DNA of 64,000 nt from Paracraurococcus sp042666655 (lineage in GTDB: Bacteria > Pseudomonadota > Alphaproteobacteria > Acetobacterales > Acetobacteraceae). This document shows, piece by piece, positions 28,813 through 36,844 of the stretch; position 1 is the stretch's first letter, and each line of letters starts with the position of its first letter. A model generated the notes under the pieces. It made no database searches and had not been told where the DNA came from. It was given only the letters and a program-made list of their open reading frames with translations. The stretch covers positions 276,039 through 340,038 of the forward strand of contig NZ_JBHTDE010000005.1 of assembly GCF_042666655.1 (NCBI RefSeq), given 5' to 3'. The position numbers and the translations under genes are program-made.

Positions 28813-29745
28813 ATGAAAGAAAATCTTGTAAATTTCCCCCGTCGCACCTCGCTCCGCCAGTTGCGTGCGCTTGGCGCGGTGGCGGGGACCGGCGGCATCA
28901 CCGCGGCGGCGGCGCGGCTTTCGCTCACCCCGCCGGCCGTGGCCCAGCAGGTGAGATTGCTGGAGGACGCGCTGGGCGGCGTGCCGCTGCTGGAAAAGAC
29001 CCCGGCCGGCATGCGGCCGACCGAGGCGGGGCGGGAAGCCCTGGCGGCGCTCGGCCGGATCGAGGCGGCGCTCGAGGATTGCGCCGCGGCGATCGAGGCG
29101 CTGCGCGGCATGGAGGGCGGCCGCGTCGCGGTCGGGGTGACCAGCACGGCGAAATATTTCGCGCCCTTCGCGCTCGCCGCCTTCCAGCGCGCCCATCCCG
29201 GCGTCGAGATGCGGCTGTCCGTCGGCAACCGTCAGCAGGTGGTGGCGGCGCTGGAGGCCTTCGAGCTGGACGTGGCCGTCATGGGCTACCCGCCGGACCA
29301 CTTCCCGGTGGAACGCGCGGTGCTCGGTCCACACCCGCATGTGATCATCGCGCCGCCCGGCCATCCCTTGGTCCGGCGCCGGGCGATCCCGCTGGGCGAC
29401 CTGGTGGGAGAGACCATCCTGCTGCGCGAGCCGGGGTCGGGCACCCGCGACCTGATGCGGCGGCTGTTCGGCGCGGAGATGGACGGACCGCGCATGGAGA
29501 TCGGCAGCAACGAGACCATCAAGCAGGCGGTGATGGCCGGCATGGGGATCGCGCTGCTGTCGGCCCATACCGTCGCGGCGGAGCTGCGCGACGGGCGGTT
29601 GGCGGTGCTGGATGTCGAGGGGCTGCCGGCGATGCGGCAGTGGTTCGTGGTGCGGCGGGCGGAGAAGCGGCTGCTGCCGGCGGCGCAGGCGATGTGGGCG
29701 CATCTGGTGCGGCATGGGGCTGAATTCTTGCCGGCGCTGCCTTGA
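28813..29745 (+). CDS. cbbR: LysR-family regulator of the cbb operon
   Basis: 310-residue LysR-type transcription factor. The N-terminal winged helix is at about 12-70 (TSLRQLRALGAV, ITAAAARLSLTPPAVAQQVRLLED), and a two-lobed effector domain follows. Divergence from cbbF indicates it is CbbR, which activates cbb transcription in response to metabolites such as RuBP or NADPH. ATG 28813 is used; a TTG nine nt earlier is possible. A palindrome overlaps the start, suggesting autorepression (inference). It ends against the intergenic repeat facing the carbonic anhydrase-like gene. Confidence 0.88.
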   Translation: MKENLVNFPRRTSLRQLRALGAVAGTGGITAAAARLSLTPPAVAQQVRLLEDALGGVPLLEKTPAGMRPTEAGREALAALGRIEAALEDCAAAIEALRGMEGGRVAVGVTSTAKYFAPFALAAFQRAHPGVEMRLSVGNRQQVVAALEAFELDVAVMGYPPDHFPVERAVLGPHPHVIIAPPGHPLVRRRAIPLGDLVGETILLREPGSGTRDLMRRLFGAEMDGPRMEIGSNETIKQAVMAGMGIALLSAHTVAAELRDGRLAVLDVEGLPAMRQWFVVRRAEKRLLPAAQAMWAHLVRHGAEFLPALP

Positions 29746-29910
29746 GCGGCAGCAAGGCCAGGGAGGAGGTATCCTCCCGTCGGACGCAGTGCGTCCAACC
29801 CTCCTCTATTTCTCCGAATCGGGACCTGCCGCGCGGCGAGTGCCAGGCCCGCAAGAAGGAAGGGCGGGGCTTGGGGAAGGAAGACTTTTCCCTTCCCAAC
29901 CTTGCTTGCC
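29746..29910 (-). repeat. Convergent-gene intergenic repeat, copy B (inverted)
   Basis: Fills the 165-nt gap between the stops of cbbR and the carbonic anhydrase-like gene. Its reverse complement aligns from end to end with copy C at 36670 and, apart from a central deletion, copy A at 21516. Blocks are GGTTGGGAAGGGAAAAGT, CCCTTCCT, CTTGCGGGCCTGGCACTCG, GCGCGGCAGG, GAGAAATAGAGGAGGG, TTGGACGCA-TGCGTCC, GGGAGGATACCTCC and CTGGCCTTGC. Both the TTGGACGC hairpin and the GGGAGG hairpin are present. Confidence 0.85.
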
Positions 29911-30441
29911 TCAGGCGATGACCCGCATCCCCGCCGCGAAGCGCTGCCAGTTCGCCACATAATGCGCCGCCGACCGGCGCAAGTCCTCCGCCGTCGACTC
30001 CGGCAGCACCCGCACCGCCTTGGCCGGGCTGCCGACGATCAGCGAGTGGTCGGGGAATTCCTTGCCCTCGGTCACCAGCGCATTGGCGCCGACGATGCAG
30101 AAGCGGCCGATCCGCGCGCGGTTCAGCACCGTGGCGCCCATCCCGATCAGGCTGCAGTCGCCCACCGTGCAGCCATGCAGGATGGCGTGGTGGCCGACCG
30201 TCACGTCCTCCCCCACCGTCAACGGGCTGCCGCTGTCGGAATGCAGCATGGCGCCTTCCTGGATATTGCTCCGGGCGCCGATCGCCATGGCGTCGTTGTC
30301 GGCGCGGATGACGGCGCCGAACCAGACGCCGACGTCGAGGCCAAGGGTGACCCGGCCGATCACATGCGCATCCGGCGCCACCCAGTAGCGGCCGGCCTCC
30401 GGCAGCTGCGGGACGAGGTCGTTCAGGGCGTAGACGGGCAT
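29911..30441 (-). CDS. Gamma-carbonic anhydrase-type hexapeptide-repeat protein
   Basis: 176-residue left-handed beta-helix protein of the YrdA/PaaY-like gamma-carbonic anhydrase family. Zinc-ligand histidines appear at His67, His84 and His89 (MLHSDSG, VTVGHHAILHGC), in the right spacing. Family members are active or inactive CO2 hydratases, or CoA-related. Proximity to the RuBisCO operon makes CO2/bicarbonate interconversion attractive, but that is inference. AGGAGG precedes ATG 30441. It is followed on the same strand by the repeat and, upstream, by a DUF2934 gene 22 nt away. Confidence 0.85.
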   Translation of the reverse strand: MPVYALNDLVPQLPEAGRYWVAPDAHVIGRVTLGLDVGVWFGAVIRADNDAMAIGARSNIQEGAMLHSDSGSPLTVGEDVTVGHHAILHGCTVGDCSLIGMGATVLNRARIGRFCIVGANALVTEGKEFPDHSLIVGSPAKAVRVLPESTAEDLRRSAAHYVANWQRFAAGMRVIA

Positions 30442-30463
30442 GGCGGGTTCCTCCTGCCCGAAG

Positions 30464-30676
30464 TCATAACCGGTCGCCAGTGATGGGGACATGGGATGGC
30501 GGGTCGCTGGCCGGGAAGGTCTCGGCGCCTTCCTCGTCGATATAGGCCTCCCGCTCCTCCACCAGCCGGCGGGCGAGGTCCCAATGCGCCGCCGCCCGCC
30601 CTTCCGGACAGCCTTCGGCCTGCCAGATGGCATAGGCGTGCTCGCGGATGCGTTGCTGCAGATCGGTGTCCGACAT
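30464..30676 (-). CDS. DUF2934-family small protein
   Basis: 70-residue, acidic, soluble protein. The core QQRIREHAYAIWQAEGCPEG (about residues 6-25) followed by AAAHWDLARRLVEE is the DUF2934 pattern, a short helical domain common in alphaproteobacteria and of unknown function. ATG 30676 has AAGGAGG just upstream; an in-frame ATG at 30694 is less well placed. It is 22 nt upstream of the carbonic anhydrase-like gene and probably co-transcribed. Confidence 0.75.
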   Translation of the reverse strand: MSDTDLQQRIREHAYAIWQAEGCPEGRAAAHWDLARRLVEEREAYIDEEGAETFPASDPPSHVPITGDRL

Positions 30677-30737
30677 GCCGGCCTCCTTGCCCATGAGGGG
30701 GATGGCCAGTTTGCCGCAGGACGGGCCGGCGTCGGCA

Positions 30738-31463
30738 TCACCCGCCCGATAGCAGCCGCCAGAGCAGCGGCAGCAGCAGCGCCGTCGCCAGCGCGTTCAG
30801 CCCCATCGCCAGGCCGCTGAAGGCGCCGGCGGTGGCGTTGACCGACAAGGCCCGCGCCGTGCCGATGCCATGCGCCGCGGTGCCGATGGCGAGGCCCCGC
30901 GCCCGCCAGTCCTTCACCCGCACCAGGTCCAGCACCGCCGGTCCCAGCGCCGCGCCGACCACGCCGGAGCAGATGACCACGGCCGCGGTCAGCGAGGGCA
31001 GCCCGCCGATCCGCTCGGCGATGCCCATGGCGACCGGGGTGGTGACCGACCGCGGGGCGAGCGAGGCGGTCACCTCCGGCGCCGCGCCCAGGGCCAGCGC
31101 GATGGCAACCCCGGCGCCGGCCGCGAACAGCCCGCCGGTCATCACCGAGATCGCCGCGGCGAGCGCCGAGCGCCGCACCACCTGCCATTGCCGGTGCAGC
31201 GGCACCGCCAGCGCGACGGTCGCCGGCCCGAGCAGGAAATGGACGAATTGCGCGCCCTCGAAATAGCCGCGGTACTCGACCCCGCCGAGCAGCAGCGCCG
31301 CCGCCAGCAGCGCCACCGCGAAGAGCACCGGATTGGCCAGCGGGTGGCGGCCGAACAGCCGCTGCAGCCGCAGCGCGCCGAGCCAGGCGAGCAGCGTCGC
31401 GGTCAGCGCCGCCAATGGCTCCCGCGCCAGGTAGACCCAGATCTCCGACAGCTCGGTCATCAT
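30738..31463 (-). CDS. lrgB: LrgB/CidB-family membrane protein
   Basis: 241-residue integral membrane protein with about seven to eight hydrophobic segments. LrgB landmarks are FHLLGPATVALAVPLHR-like sequence here (FLLGPATVALAVPL), LAPRSVTTPVAMGIAERIGG and GTAAHGIGTARAL. Such proteins pair with LrgA in holin/antiholin-like systems and in plants and bacteria in glycolate or pyruvate export. In an organism with RuBisCO, glycolate transport is conceivable; this is speculation. It follows lrgA by 12 nt. Confidence 0.9.
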   Translation of the reverse strand: MMTELSEIWVYLAREPLAALTATLLAWLGALRLQRLFGRHPLANPVLFAVALLAAALLLGGVEYRGYFEGAQFVHFLLGPATVALAVPLHRQWQVVRRSALAAAISVMTGGLFAAGAGVAIALALGAAPEVTASLAPRSVTTPVAMGIAERIGGLPSLTAAVVICSGVVGAALGPAVLDLVRVKDWRARGLAIGTAAHGIGTARALSVNATAGAFSGLAMGLNALATALLLPLLWRLLSGG

Positions 31464-31475
31464 CCGAGGCCTTTC

Positions 31476-31820
31476 TCAACCGAGCCTTCGGAGCAACGCC
31501 TGGGCCAGCCGCCCGGTCGCGGCGATGCCGAGCAGCGTACCGGCGACCACGGCCAGCGAGATCGGCGCCCAGTCCCGCGCCAGCAGCGGCAGATAGAGCA
31601 CCACGCCAACGCCCGCCGGCACGAACAGCAGGCCGAGGTTGCCGAGCAGCGCATCCGCCGTCGCGCCCAGTGCCGCCGGCACCGGTTGGCCGCGCAGCAC
31701 CAGCGCGGCGAAGAGCAGCACCATGCCCGCAACGGGGCCGGGAACCGGCAGGGACAGGGCGCGGACCAGGACCTCCCCGGCCAGTTGGCAAACGAGCAGG
31801 GTGGTGAGTGCGCCGATCAT
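31476..31820 (-). CDS. lrgA: CidA/LrgA-family holin-like protein
   Basis: 114-residue membrane protein with four hydrophobic segments. Diagnostic sequence is VPGPVAGMVLLFAAL and GNLGLLFVPAGVGVV. It is the small partner of LrgB. ATG 31820 was chosen because the first membrane helix begins at once (MIGALTTLLVCQLAGE); longer starts add an unrelated basic leader. It forms an lrgA-lrgB operon on the minus strand, divergent from the dioxygenase gene. Confidence 0.9.
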   Translation of the reverse strand: MIGALTTLLVCQLAGEVLVRALSLPVPGPVAGMVLLFAALVLRGQPVPAALGATADALLGNLGLLFVPAGVGVVLYLPLLARDWAPISLAVVAGTLLGIAATGRLAQALLRRLG

Positions 31821-31933
31821 GCGGGATCTCCGGGCCGGGCCGGCCAGCATGCCCGAAGCGGCACTCGGCGGGTATGCGCCCCGCCTCGGCGGCGCTAGCC
31901 TCGCCCCAAGGAACGCCAAAGAAGGAACCCGCC

Positions 31934-32815
31934 ATGTCCTCGCTCAGCGCCCTCAACGGCCCCCGCATCAAGGTGGGCACCCGGGCCGGCCAGGCCTACG
32001 AGACGATCGGGGTGAACCGCCTGACCCCCCTGATCGGCGCCGAGATCAGCGGCGTGTCGCTGGGCGGGCCGATCTCCAACCGGCAGATGGACGAGATCCA
32101 CCGGGCGCTCGCCGAGCATCTGGTCATCTTCTTCCGCGACCAGCAGATGTCGCAGCAGCAGCACCTCGATTTCGGCCGGCAGTTCGGCGAGCTGCACCTG
32201 CACCCCGCGGCGCCGCACGAGCCCGGCCACCCCGAGCTGATGGTCATCAAGGCCGACGAGAATTCGGTCCGGGCGAACGGCGAGGGCTGGCATTCCGACG
32301 TCTCCTGCGACGCCGAGCCGCCGATGGGCAGCATCCTCTACATCCGCGAATGCCCGCCCGATGGCGGCGACACGCTCTTCGCCAGCATGTACGGCGCCTA
32401 CGACGCGCTGTCCGACCGGATGAAGGCCTACCTGGAAGGCCTCACCGCCGAGCACAGCGGCGAGCATGTCTATCGCGGCATGTTCGCCAAGGAGGGCGTG
32501 GCCGACAAGGCTAGCTACCCGCGCGCCGAGCACCCGGTGGTGCGCACCCACCCGGTGACCGGCCGCAAGGCGCTCTACGTGAACCGCGGCTTCACCACCC
32601 GCCTCCTCGGCGTCCCGCGCGACGAGAGCGACGGCATCCTGGCCTGGCTCTACCAGCACATGGAGAACCCGCTGTTCCAGTGCCGCTTCCGCTGGCAGCC
32701 GAATTCGGTCGCCTTCTGGGACAATCGCTGCGTCCAGCACCGGGCGATGTGGGACTACTGGCCGAACCGCCGCTACGGCAACCGGGTGACGGTGAAGGGC
32801 GAACGCCCGGTTTGA
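31934..32815 (+). CDS. TauD/TfdA-family 2-oxoglutarate dioxygenase
   Basis: 293-residue Fe(II)/2-oxoglutarate-dependent oxygenase. The facial triad is visible as His120-x-Asp122 (GEGWHSDVS) and His269 (VQHRAMWDYWP), with Arg280 positioned to bind 2-oxoglutarate. The family oxidises small acids such as taurine, 2,4-D or alkylsulfates; the substrate here is unknown and no sulfonate transporter is adjacent. AAGGAA precedes ATG 31934. It stands between lrgA (divergent) and coaBC (31 nt downstream). Confidence 0.88.
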   Translation: MSSLSALNGPRIKVGTRAGQAYETIGVNRLTPLIGAEISGVSLGGPISNRQMDEIHRALAEHLVIFFRDQQMSQQQHLDFGRQFGELHLHPAAPHEPGHPELMVIKADENSVRANGEGWHSDVSCDAEPPMGSILYIRECPPDGGDTLFASMYGAYDALSDRMKAYLEGLTAEHSGEHVYRGMFAKEGVADKASYPRAEHPVVRTHPVTGRKALYVNRGFTTRLLGVPRDESDGILAWLYQHMENPLFQCRFRWQPNSVAFWDNRCVQHRAMWDYWPNRRYGNRVTVKGERPV

Positions 32816-32846
32816 TCGGCGGCGGCGGTCCTGTAGTTTCGCTCGC

Positions 32847-34034
32847 ATGCTGAACGACCGCCGCATCCTGCTGATCGTCTCGGGCAGTGTCGCTGCCTAC
32901 AAGGTGCTCGACCTGACCCGCCTGTTGCGCAAGGCCGGTGCCGCGGTCACCGCCGTGCTCACCGCCGGTGGCGCCCGGTTCGTGACCAAGGAGGCGCTGG
33001 CCGGCATCGGCGGCCAGCGGGTGCATGACGACCTCTGGGCCGCCGAGGCCGAGATCGGCCATATCCGCCTGGCCCGGCTGCCCGACCTGGTTGTGGTCGC
33101 CCCGGCCTCGGCCGACCTGCTGGCGAAGATGGCGCACGGCCTGGCGGACGACCTGGCCTCCACCGTGCTGCTGGCGACCCGGGCGCCGATCCTGGTGGCG
33201 CCGGCGATGAACCCGGCGATGTGGGACCACCCGGCGACCCGGGCCAACCTGGCGGCGCTGACGGCGCGCGGCGTCTCGGTCGTTGGCCCTGGCGTGGGCG
33301 CCATGGCGGAGCCCGAAAGCGGCCCCGGCCGGCTGTCCGAACCCGCCGAGATCCTGGCGGCGATCGAGACGCTGCTCGCCCCCGCCGGCCGGCCGCTGGC
33401 GGGGCGGCATGCCCTGGTCACCGCCGGGCCGACGCATGAGCCGATCGACCCGGTCCGCTACATCGCCAACCGCAGCAGCGGCAAGCAGGGCTATGCCATC
33501 GCCGCGGCGCTGGCGGCGCTCGGCGCCCGCGTCACCCTGGTGAGCGGGCCGACCGCCCTGGCCGACCCGCGCGGCGTGGCGGTGGTGCGGGTCGAAACGG
33601 CGCGCGAGATGCTGGCCGCCTGCGAGGCGGCGCTGCCCGCCGACATCGCCGTCATGGCCGCCGCGGTCGCCGACTGGCGGGTGGCGCGGGAGGCGACGCA
33701 GAAGCTGAAGAAGGCGCCCGGCGCCGCGGCCCCGGTGCTGGAAATGGCGCTGAACCCCGACATCCTGGCGACCCTGTCCCGCCACGCCCAACGCCCCGGC
33801 CTGGTGGTGGGCTTCGCCGCCGAGACCGAATCCGTCGTCGCCCACGCCACCGCCAAGCGGCTGCGCAAGGGCTGCGACTGGATCGTCGCCAACGATGTCT
33901 CGGGCGATGTCATGGGCGGCGAGCGCAACACCGTCCACCTGGTGACCGCCGAGGATGTCGAGGACTGGCCGGAACTGCCGAAGGCGGAGGTCGCCGAGCG
34001 GCTGGCCGCGCGGATCGCCCAGGCCCTGGGCTGA
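32847..34034 (+). CDS. coaBC: Bifunctional phosphopantothenoylcysteine decarboxylase/synthetase
   Basis: Two steps of coenzyme A synthesis in one protein: CTP-dependent ligation of cysteine to 4'-phosphopantothenate, and FMN-dependent decarboxylation. Residues 1-180 form the CoaC flavoprotein domain (ILLIVSGSVAAYK, VVVAPASADLLAKMAHGLADDL, VAPAMNPAMW). Residues about 188-395 form CoaB (VTAGPTHEPIDPVRYIANRSSGKQG, ATQKLKK). The 395-residue length is normal. ATG 32847 is the natural start. No adjacent gene belongs to the same pathway. Confidence 0.96.
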   Translation: MLNDRRILLIVSGSVAAYKVLDLTRLLRKAGAAVTAVLTAGGARFVTKEALAGIGGQRVHDDLWAAEAEIGHIRLARLPDLVVVAPASADLLAKMAHGLADDLASTVLLATRAPILVAPAMNPAMWDHPATRANLAALTARGVSVVGPGVGAMAEPESGPGRLSEPAEILAAIETLLAPAGRPLAGRHALVTAGPTHEPIDPVRYIANRSSGKQGYAIAAALAALGARVTLVSGPTALADPRGVAVVRVETAREMLAACEAALPADIAVMAAAVADWRVAREATQKLKKAPGAAAPVLEMALNPDILATLSRHAQRPGLVVGFAAETESVVAHATAKRLRKGCDWIVANDVSGDVMGGERNTVHLVTAEDVEDWPELPKAEVAERLAARIAQALG

Positions 34035-34070
34035 TCAAAGCCCGGGACGGCGGGCGAATGATATGCCATG

Positions 34071-34084
34071 TTGCAGTGCGATAA
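34071..34084 (+). promoter_or_regulatory. Possible PhaR-like operator upstream of patatin-like gene
   Basis: TTGCAGTGCGATAA sits in an AT-richer patch 80 nt before the patatin-like gene. It resembles TTGC-N3-GCAA type sites bound by the polyhydroxybutyrate regulator PhaR, with one arm imperfect. Weak evidence; recorded because the downstream genes fit storage-polymer metabolism. Confidence 0.2.
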
Positions 34085-34163
34085 AGCTTGGCGACGCGGG
34101 CACCCCGGCTGACCGGAGGTCCGCGTCCCGCACGCAGAGGCGGCGGCACAGGAGAGCAGGACC

Positions 34164-35210
34164 ATGGCGAAGACCCCATCCGCGGCGCGGGGCGCGCGGG
34201 AGCCCGTGCTGGTGGACCTCGCCTTCCAGGGCGGCGGCTCGCATGGCGCTTTCACCTGGGGCGTGATGGACCGCCTGCTGGAGGAGGATTGGCTGACCAT
34301 CGAGGGCATCTCCGGCACCTCGGCCGGCGCCATGAATGCCGCGGTGCTGGCCAGCGGCTTCGCCCTCGGCGGCGCCACCGGGGCGCGCGAGGCGCTCGAG
34401 GCCTTCTGGAAGCGGGTTTCCGAGGCCGCCAAGTTCAGCCCCTTCCAGCGCGGCCCGATGGACAAGCTGATGGGTCGCTGGACGCTGGACAATTCGCCGC
34501 TCTACCTGATGACCGACCTGATCTCGCGCATGGTCTCGCCCTACGACCTGCCGAGCTTCGGCGGCAACCCGCTGGAGACGGTGCTGGCCGAGAGCGTCGA
34601 TTTCGCCGCGGTCGCCGCCGGGCCGATCAAGGTCTTCGTCACCGCGACCAACGTGCGGACCGGCCGGGCGCGGATCTTCCGCAAGGCCGACCTGACGCCG
34701 CAGGCGCTGCTGGCTTCCGCCTGCCTGCCGCAGATGTTCCAGGCGGTGGAGATCGACGGCGACCCCTACTGGGACGGCGGCTTCGCCGGCAACCCCATTT
34801 TGGTGCCGCTGATCACCGAGCTGGACTCGGACGACACCATCCTGATCCCGATCAACCCGATCAACCGCCCCGGCACCCCGCGCAGCGCGCGCGACATCCT
34901 CGACCGGGTGAACGAGATCTCCTTCAACGCCGTCGCGCTGAAGGAGCTGAAGATGCTGGCCATGATGCGCCGGGCCGCCAATCCTGCCACCGCGGAAGGC
35001 GCCATGTGGGGCCGGATGCGCATGCATATCGTGCAGAACCGGATCATGGTCGATCTTGGCGCGTCGTCGAAGCTCAACGCCGAATGGGCCTTCCTGACCA
35101 TGCTGCGCGACGAGGGCCGCAAGGCGGCGCAGGCCTTCCTCGACAAGGACGGCGACGGCATCGGCCGCCGCTCCACCGCCGATATCGACAGCCTGCTGGA
35201 CGGGGTCTGA
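34164..35210 (+). CDS. Patatin-like phospholipase
   Basis: 348-residue cytosolic acyl hydrolase of the patatin family. The oxyanion loop is FQGGGSHGAF (residues 21-30), the nucleophile Ser53 is in GISGTSAGA, and the catalytic Asp204 is in WDGGFAGN. This is a Ser/Asp dyad. The alphaproteobacterial subgroup with this N-terminus often lies beside hydroxybutyrate genes; here its partner is a GntP permease 4 nt downstream, so the two are an operon. AGGAGAGCAGG precedes ATG 34164. The substrate (phospholipid, neutral lipid or polyester) is unknown. Confidence 0.88.
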   Translation: MAKTPSAARGAREPVLVDLAFQGGGSHGAFTWGVMDRLLEEDWLTIEGISGTSAGAMNAAVLASGFALGGATGAREALEAFWKRVSEAAKFSPFQRGPMDKLMGRWTLDNSPLYLMTDLISRMVSPYDLPSFGGNPLETVLAESVDFAAVAAGPIKVFVTATNVRTGRARIFRKADLTPQALLASACLPQMFQAVEIDGDPYWDGGFAGNPILVPLITELDSDDTILIPINPINRPGTPRSARDILDRVNEISFNAVALKELKMLAMMRRAANPATAEGAMWGRMRMHIVQNRIMVDLGASSKLNAEWAFLTMLRDEGRKAAQAFLDKDGDGIGRRSTADIDSLLDGV

Positions 35211-35214
35211 GGCG

Positions 35215-36669
35215 ATGGGGCTGCTCGGCATCCTGCTCGGCCTCGGACTCCTCGTCTACTTCGCCTTCCGCGGCTGGTCGGTGCTGCTGCTGGCGCCGGC
35301 CGCGGCGCTCGTCGCCGCCGGCTTCGCCGGGGAGCCTTTGCTGGCGCACTGGACCCAGACCTTCATGGGCAGCGCCGCGCGTTTCGTCGCGTCCTTCTTC
35401 CCGCTGTTCCTGCTCGGCGCGCTGTTCGGCAAGCTGATGGAGGACAGCGGCGCGGTCGGCGCCATCGCCGCATGGATGACCGGCCGGCTCGGCGCGCAAC
35501 GCGCCATGCTGGCGGTGGTGCTGGCGGGTGCGGCGGTGACCTATGGCGGCGTGTCGCTGTTCGTGGCGATCTTCGTCCTGGTGCCCATGGCGACCGCGCT
35601 GTTCCGCCAGGCCGGCATCCCGCGCCGGCTGATGCCGGCCGCCGTGGCGCTCGGCACCTCGACCTTCACCATGTCGGCCATGCCGGGCACGCCGGCGATC
35701 CAGAACGCCATCCCGATGCCCTTCTTCGGCACCACGCCCTTCGCCGCACCCGGGCTCGGCATCCTCGCCTCGCTGATCATGCTGGGCTTCGGCCTGTGGT
35801 GGCTCGGCCGCCGGGAAGCCGCGGCGCGGCGGGCCGGCGAAGGCTTCGGCCCCGGTGGCGACGCTCCGGCGGAGGCCGCGGCGGACGACCCGCTGGTGCG
35901 GGAGCGCGCGGTGGTGGCCGACGGCTTCGACCCGGCCGAGATCCACCACAGCCAGGAAGCCGCCGCGCGTCCGCCGATCCTGCTGGCGGCGCTGCCGCTG
36001 GTCGTCGTGGTCGCGGTCAACCTGGTGCTGTCGCTGCTCGTGCTGCCGCGGATCGACGCCGACTGGCTGGCGGAACCGCAATGGGGCGAGACGAGTCTCG
36101 CCGCCGTCGCCGGCGTCTGGTCCGTCGCGGCGGCGCTGGCGGCGGCCATCGTCGTGCTGGTCGCCAGCTCGGGCGCGCGGCTGCCCTCGCTGCGGGCCAG
36201 CGCCGATGCCGGCGCCAATGCCGCGGTGCTGCCGGTGCTGAGCGTGGCCAGCCTGGTCGGCTTCGGCGCCGTGGTCGCCGCCATGCCGGCCTTCGAGGCG
36301 GTGCGTGACTGGGTGCTGGGCATCGGCGGCGGGCCGCTGGTGTCGCTGGCGGCGGCCACAAACATCCTGGCGGCGCTGACCGGCTCGGCCTCGGGCGGCC
36401 TGACCATCGCGCTGGATGCGCTGGCCGAGACCTACCTGCGGCTGGCGGCCGAGCAGGGGATCGATCCCGGCCTGCTGCACCGCGTCGCGGTGATCGGCGC
36501 CGGCACGCTGGACAGCCTGCCGCACAACGGCGCGGTGGTGACCCTGCTGGCGGTCTGCGGCTGCACCCACAAGGACAGCTACATGGACATCGTCATGTCC
36601 AGCGTGGTCGGCGCGCTGATCGCCCTGGCGGCGGTGATCGTGCTGGGCAGCCTGCTGGGGTCTTTCTGA
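35215..36669 (+). CDS. GntP-family permease
   Basis: 484-residue inner-membrane symporter with about 12-14 hydrophobic segments. Diagnostic regions are FPLFLLGALFGKLMEDSGA, VTYGGVSLFVAIFV, FTMSAMPGTPAIQNAIP and, near the C-terminus, the DSLPHNGAVVTLL motif. GntP proteins import gluconate, idonate or D-beta-hydroxybutyrate with protons. The coupling to a patatin-like gene suggests a hydroxy-acid such as hydroxybutyrate, by inference. A hydrophilic loop (about residues 200-260) lies mid-protein. It ends directly at the intergenic repeat. Confidence 0.88.
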   Translation: MGLLGILLGLGLLVYFAFRGWSVLLLAPAAALVAAGFAGEPLLAHWTQTFMGSAARFVASFFPLFLLGALFGKLMEDSGAVGAIAAWMTGRLGAQRAMLAVVLAGAAVTYGGVSLFVAIFVLVPMATALFRQAGIPRRLMPAAVALGTSTFTMSAMPGTPAIQNAIPMPFFGTTPFAAPGLGILASLIMLGFGLWWLGRREAAARRAGEGFGPGGDAPAEAAADDPLVRERAVVADGFDPAEIHHSQEAAARPPILLAALPLVVVVAVNLVLSLLVLPRIDADWLAEPQWGETSLAAVAGVWSVAAALAAAIVVLVASSGARLPSLRASADAGANAAVLPVLSVASLVGFGAVVAAMPAFEAVRDWVLGIGGGPLVSLAAATNILAALTGSASGGLTIALDALAETYLRLAAEQGIDPGLLHRVAVIGAGTLDSLPHNGAVVTLLAVCGCTHKDSYMDIVMSSVVGALIALAAVIVLGSLLGSF

Positions 36670-36844
36670 GGCCAGGTGGGCAAGGAAGATTGGGGAGCGG
36701 AAAGTATTCCCTCCTCAGCCCCCTCCCTTCCTTTCCGTGGGCTTGGCACCCGCCGCGCGGCAAAGGCCGACTGAGAGAAATGGAGGAGGGTTGGACGCAC
36801 CGCGTCCAACGGGAGGATACCTCCCCCCCTGGCCTTGCTTCCCT
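36670..36844 (+). repeat. Convergent-gene intergenic repeat, copy C
   Basis: Occupies the whole 175-nt gap between the GntP and AI-2E stops. It carries the GGAAAGTATTCC block, CCCTTCCT, GTGGGCTTGGCACCCG and GCGCGGCA, then a perfect 9-bp hairpin at 36790-36810 (GTTGGACGC-ACC-GCGTCCAAC), followed at once by GGGAGG-ATA-CCTCCC (36811-36825). It ends in CTGGCCTTGC. Same orientation as copy A, opposite to copy B. Confidence 0.85.

Noticed and set aside
28706..28813. ATG 28813 as the cbbF start
   Set aside because: It would overlap cbbR, add a Pro/Ala leader absent from the family, and ignore the GGAGG placed 7 nt before GTG 28705.
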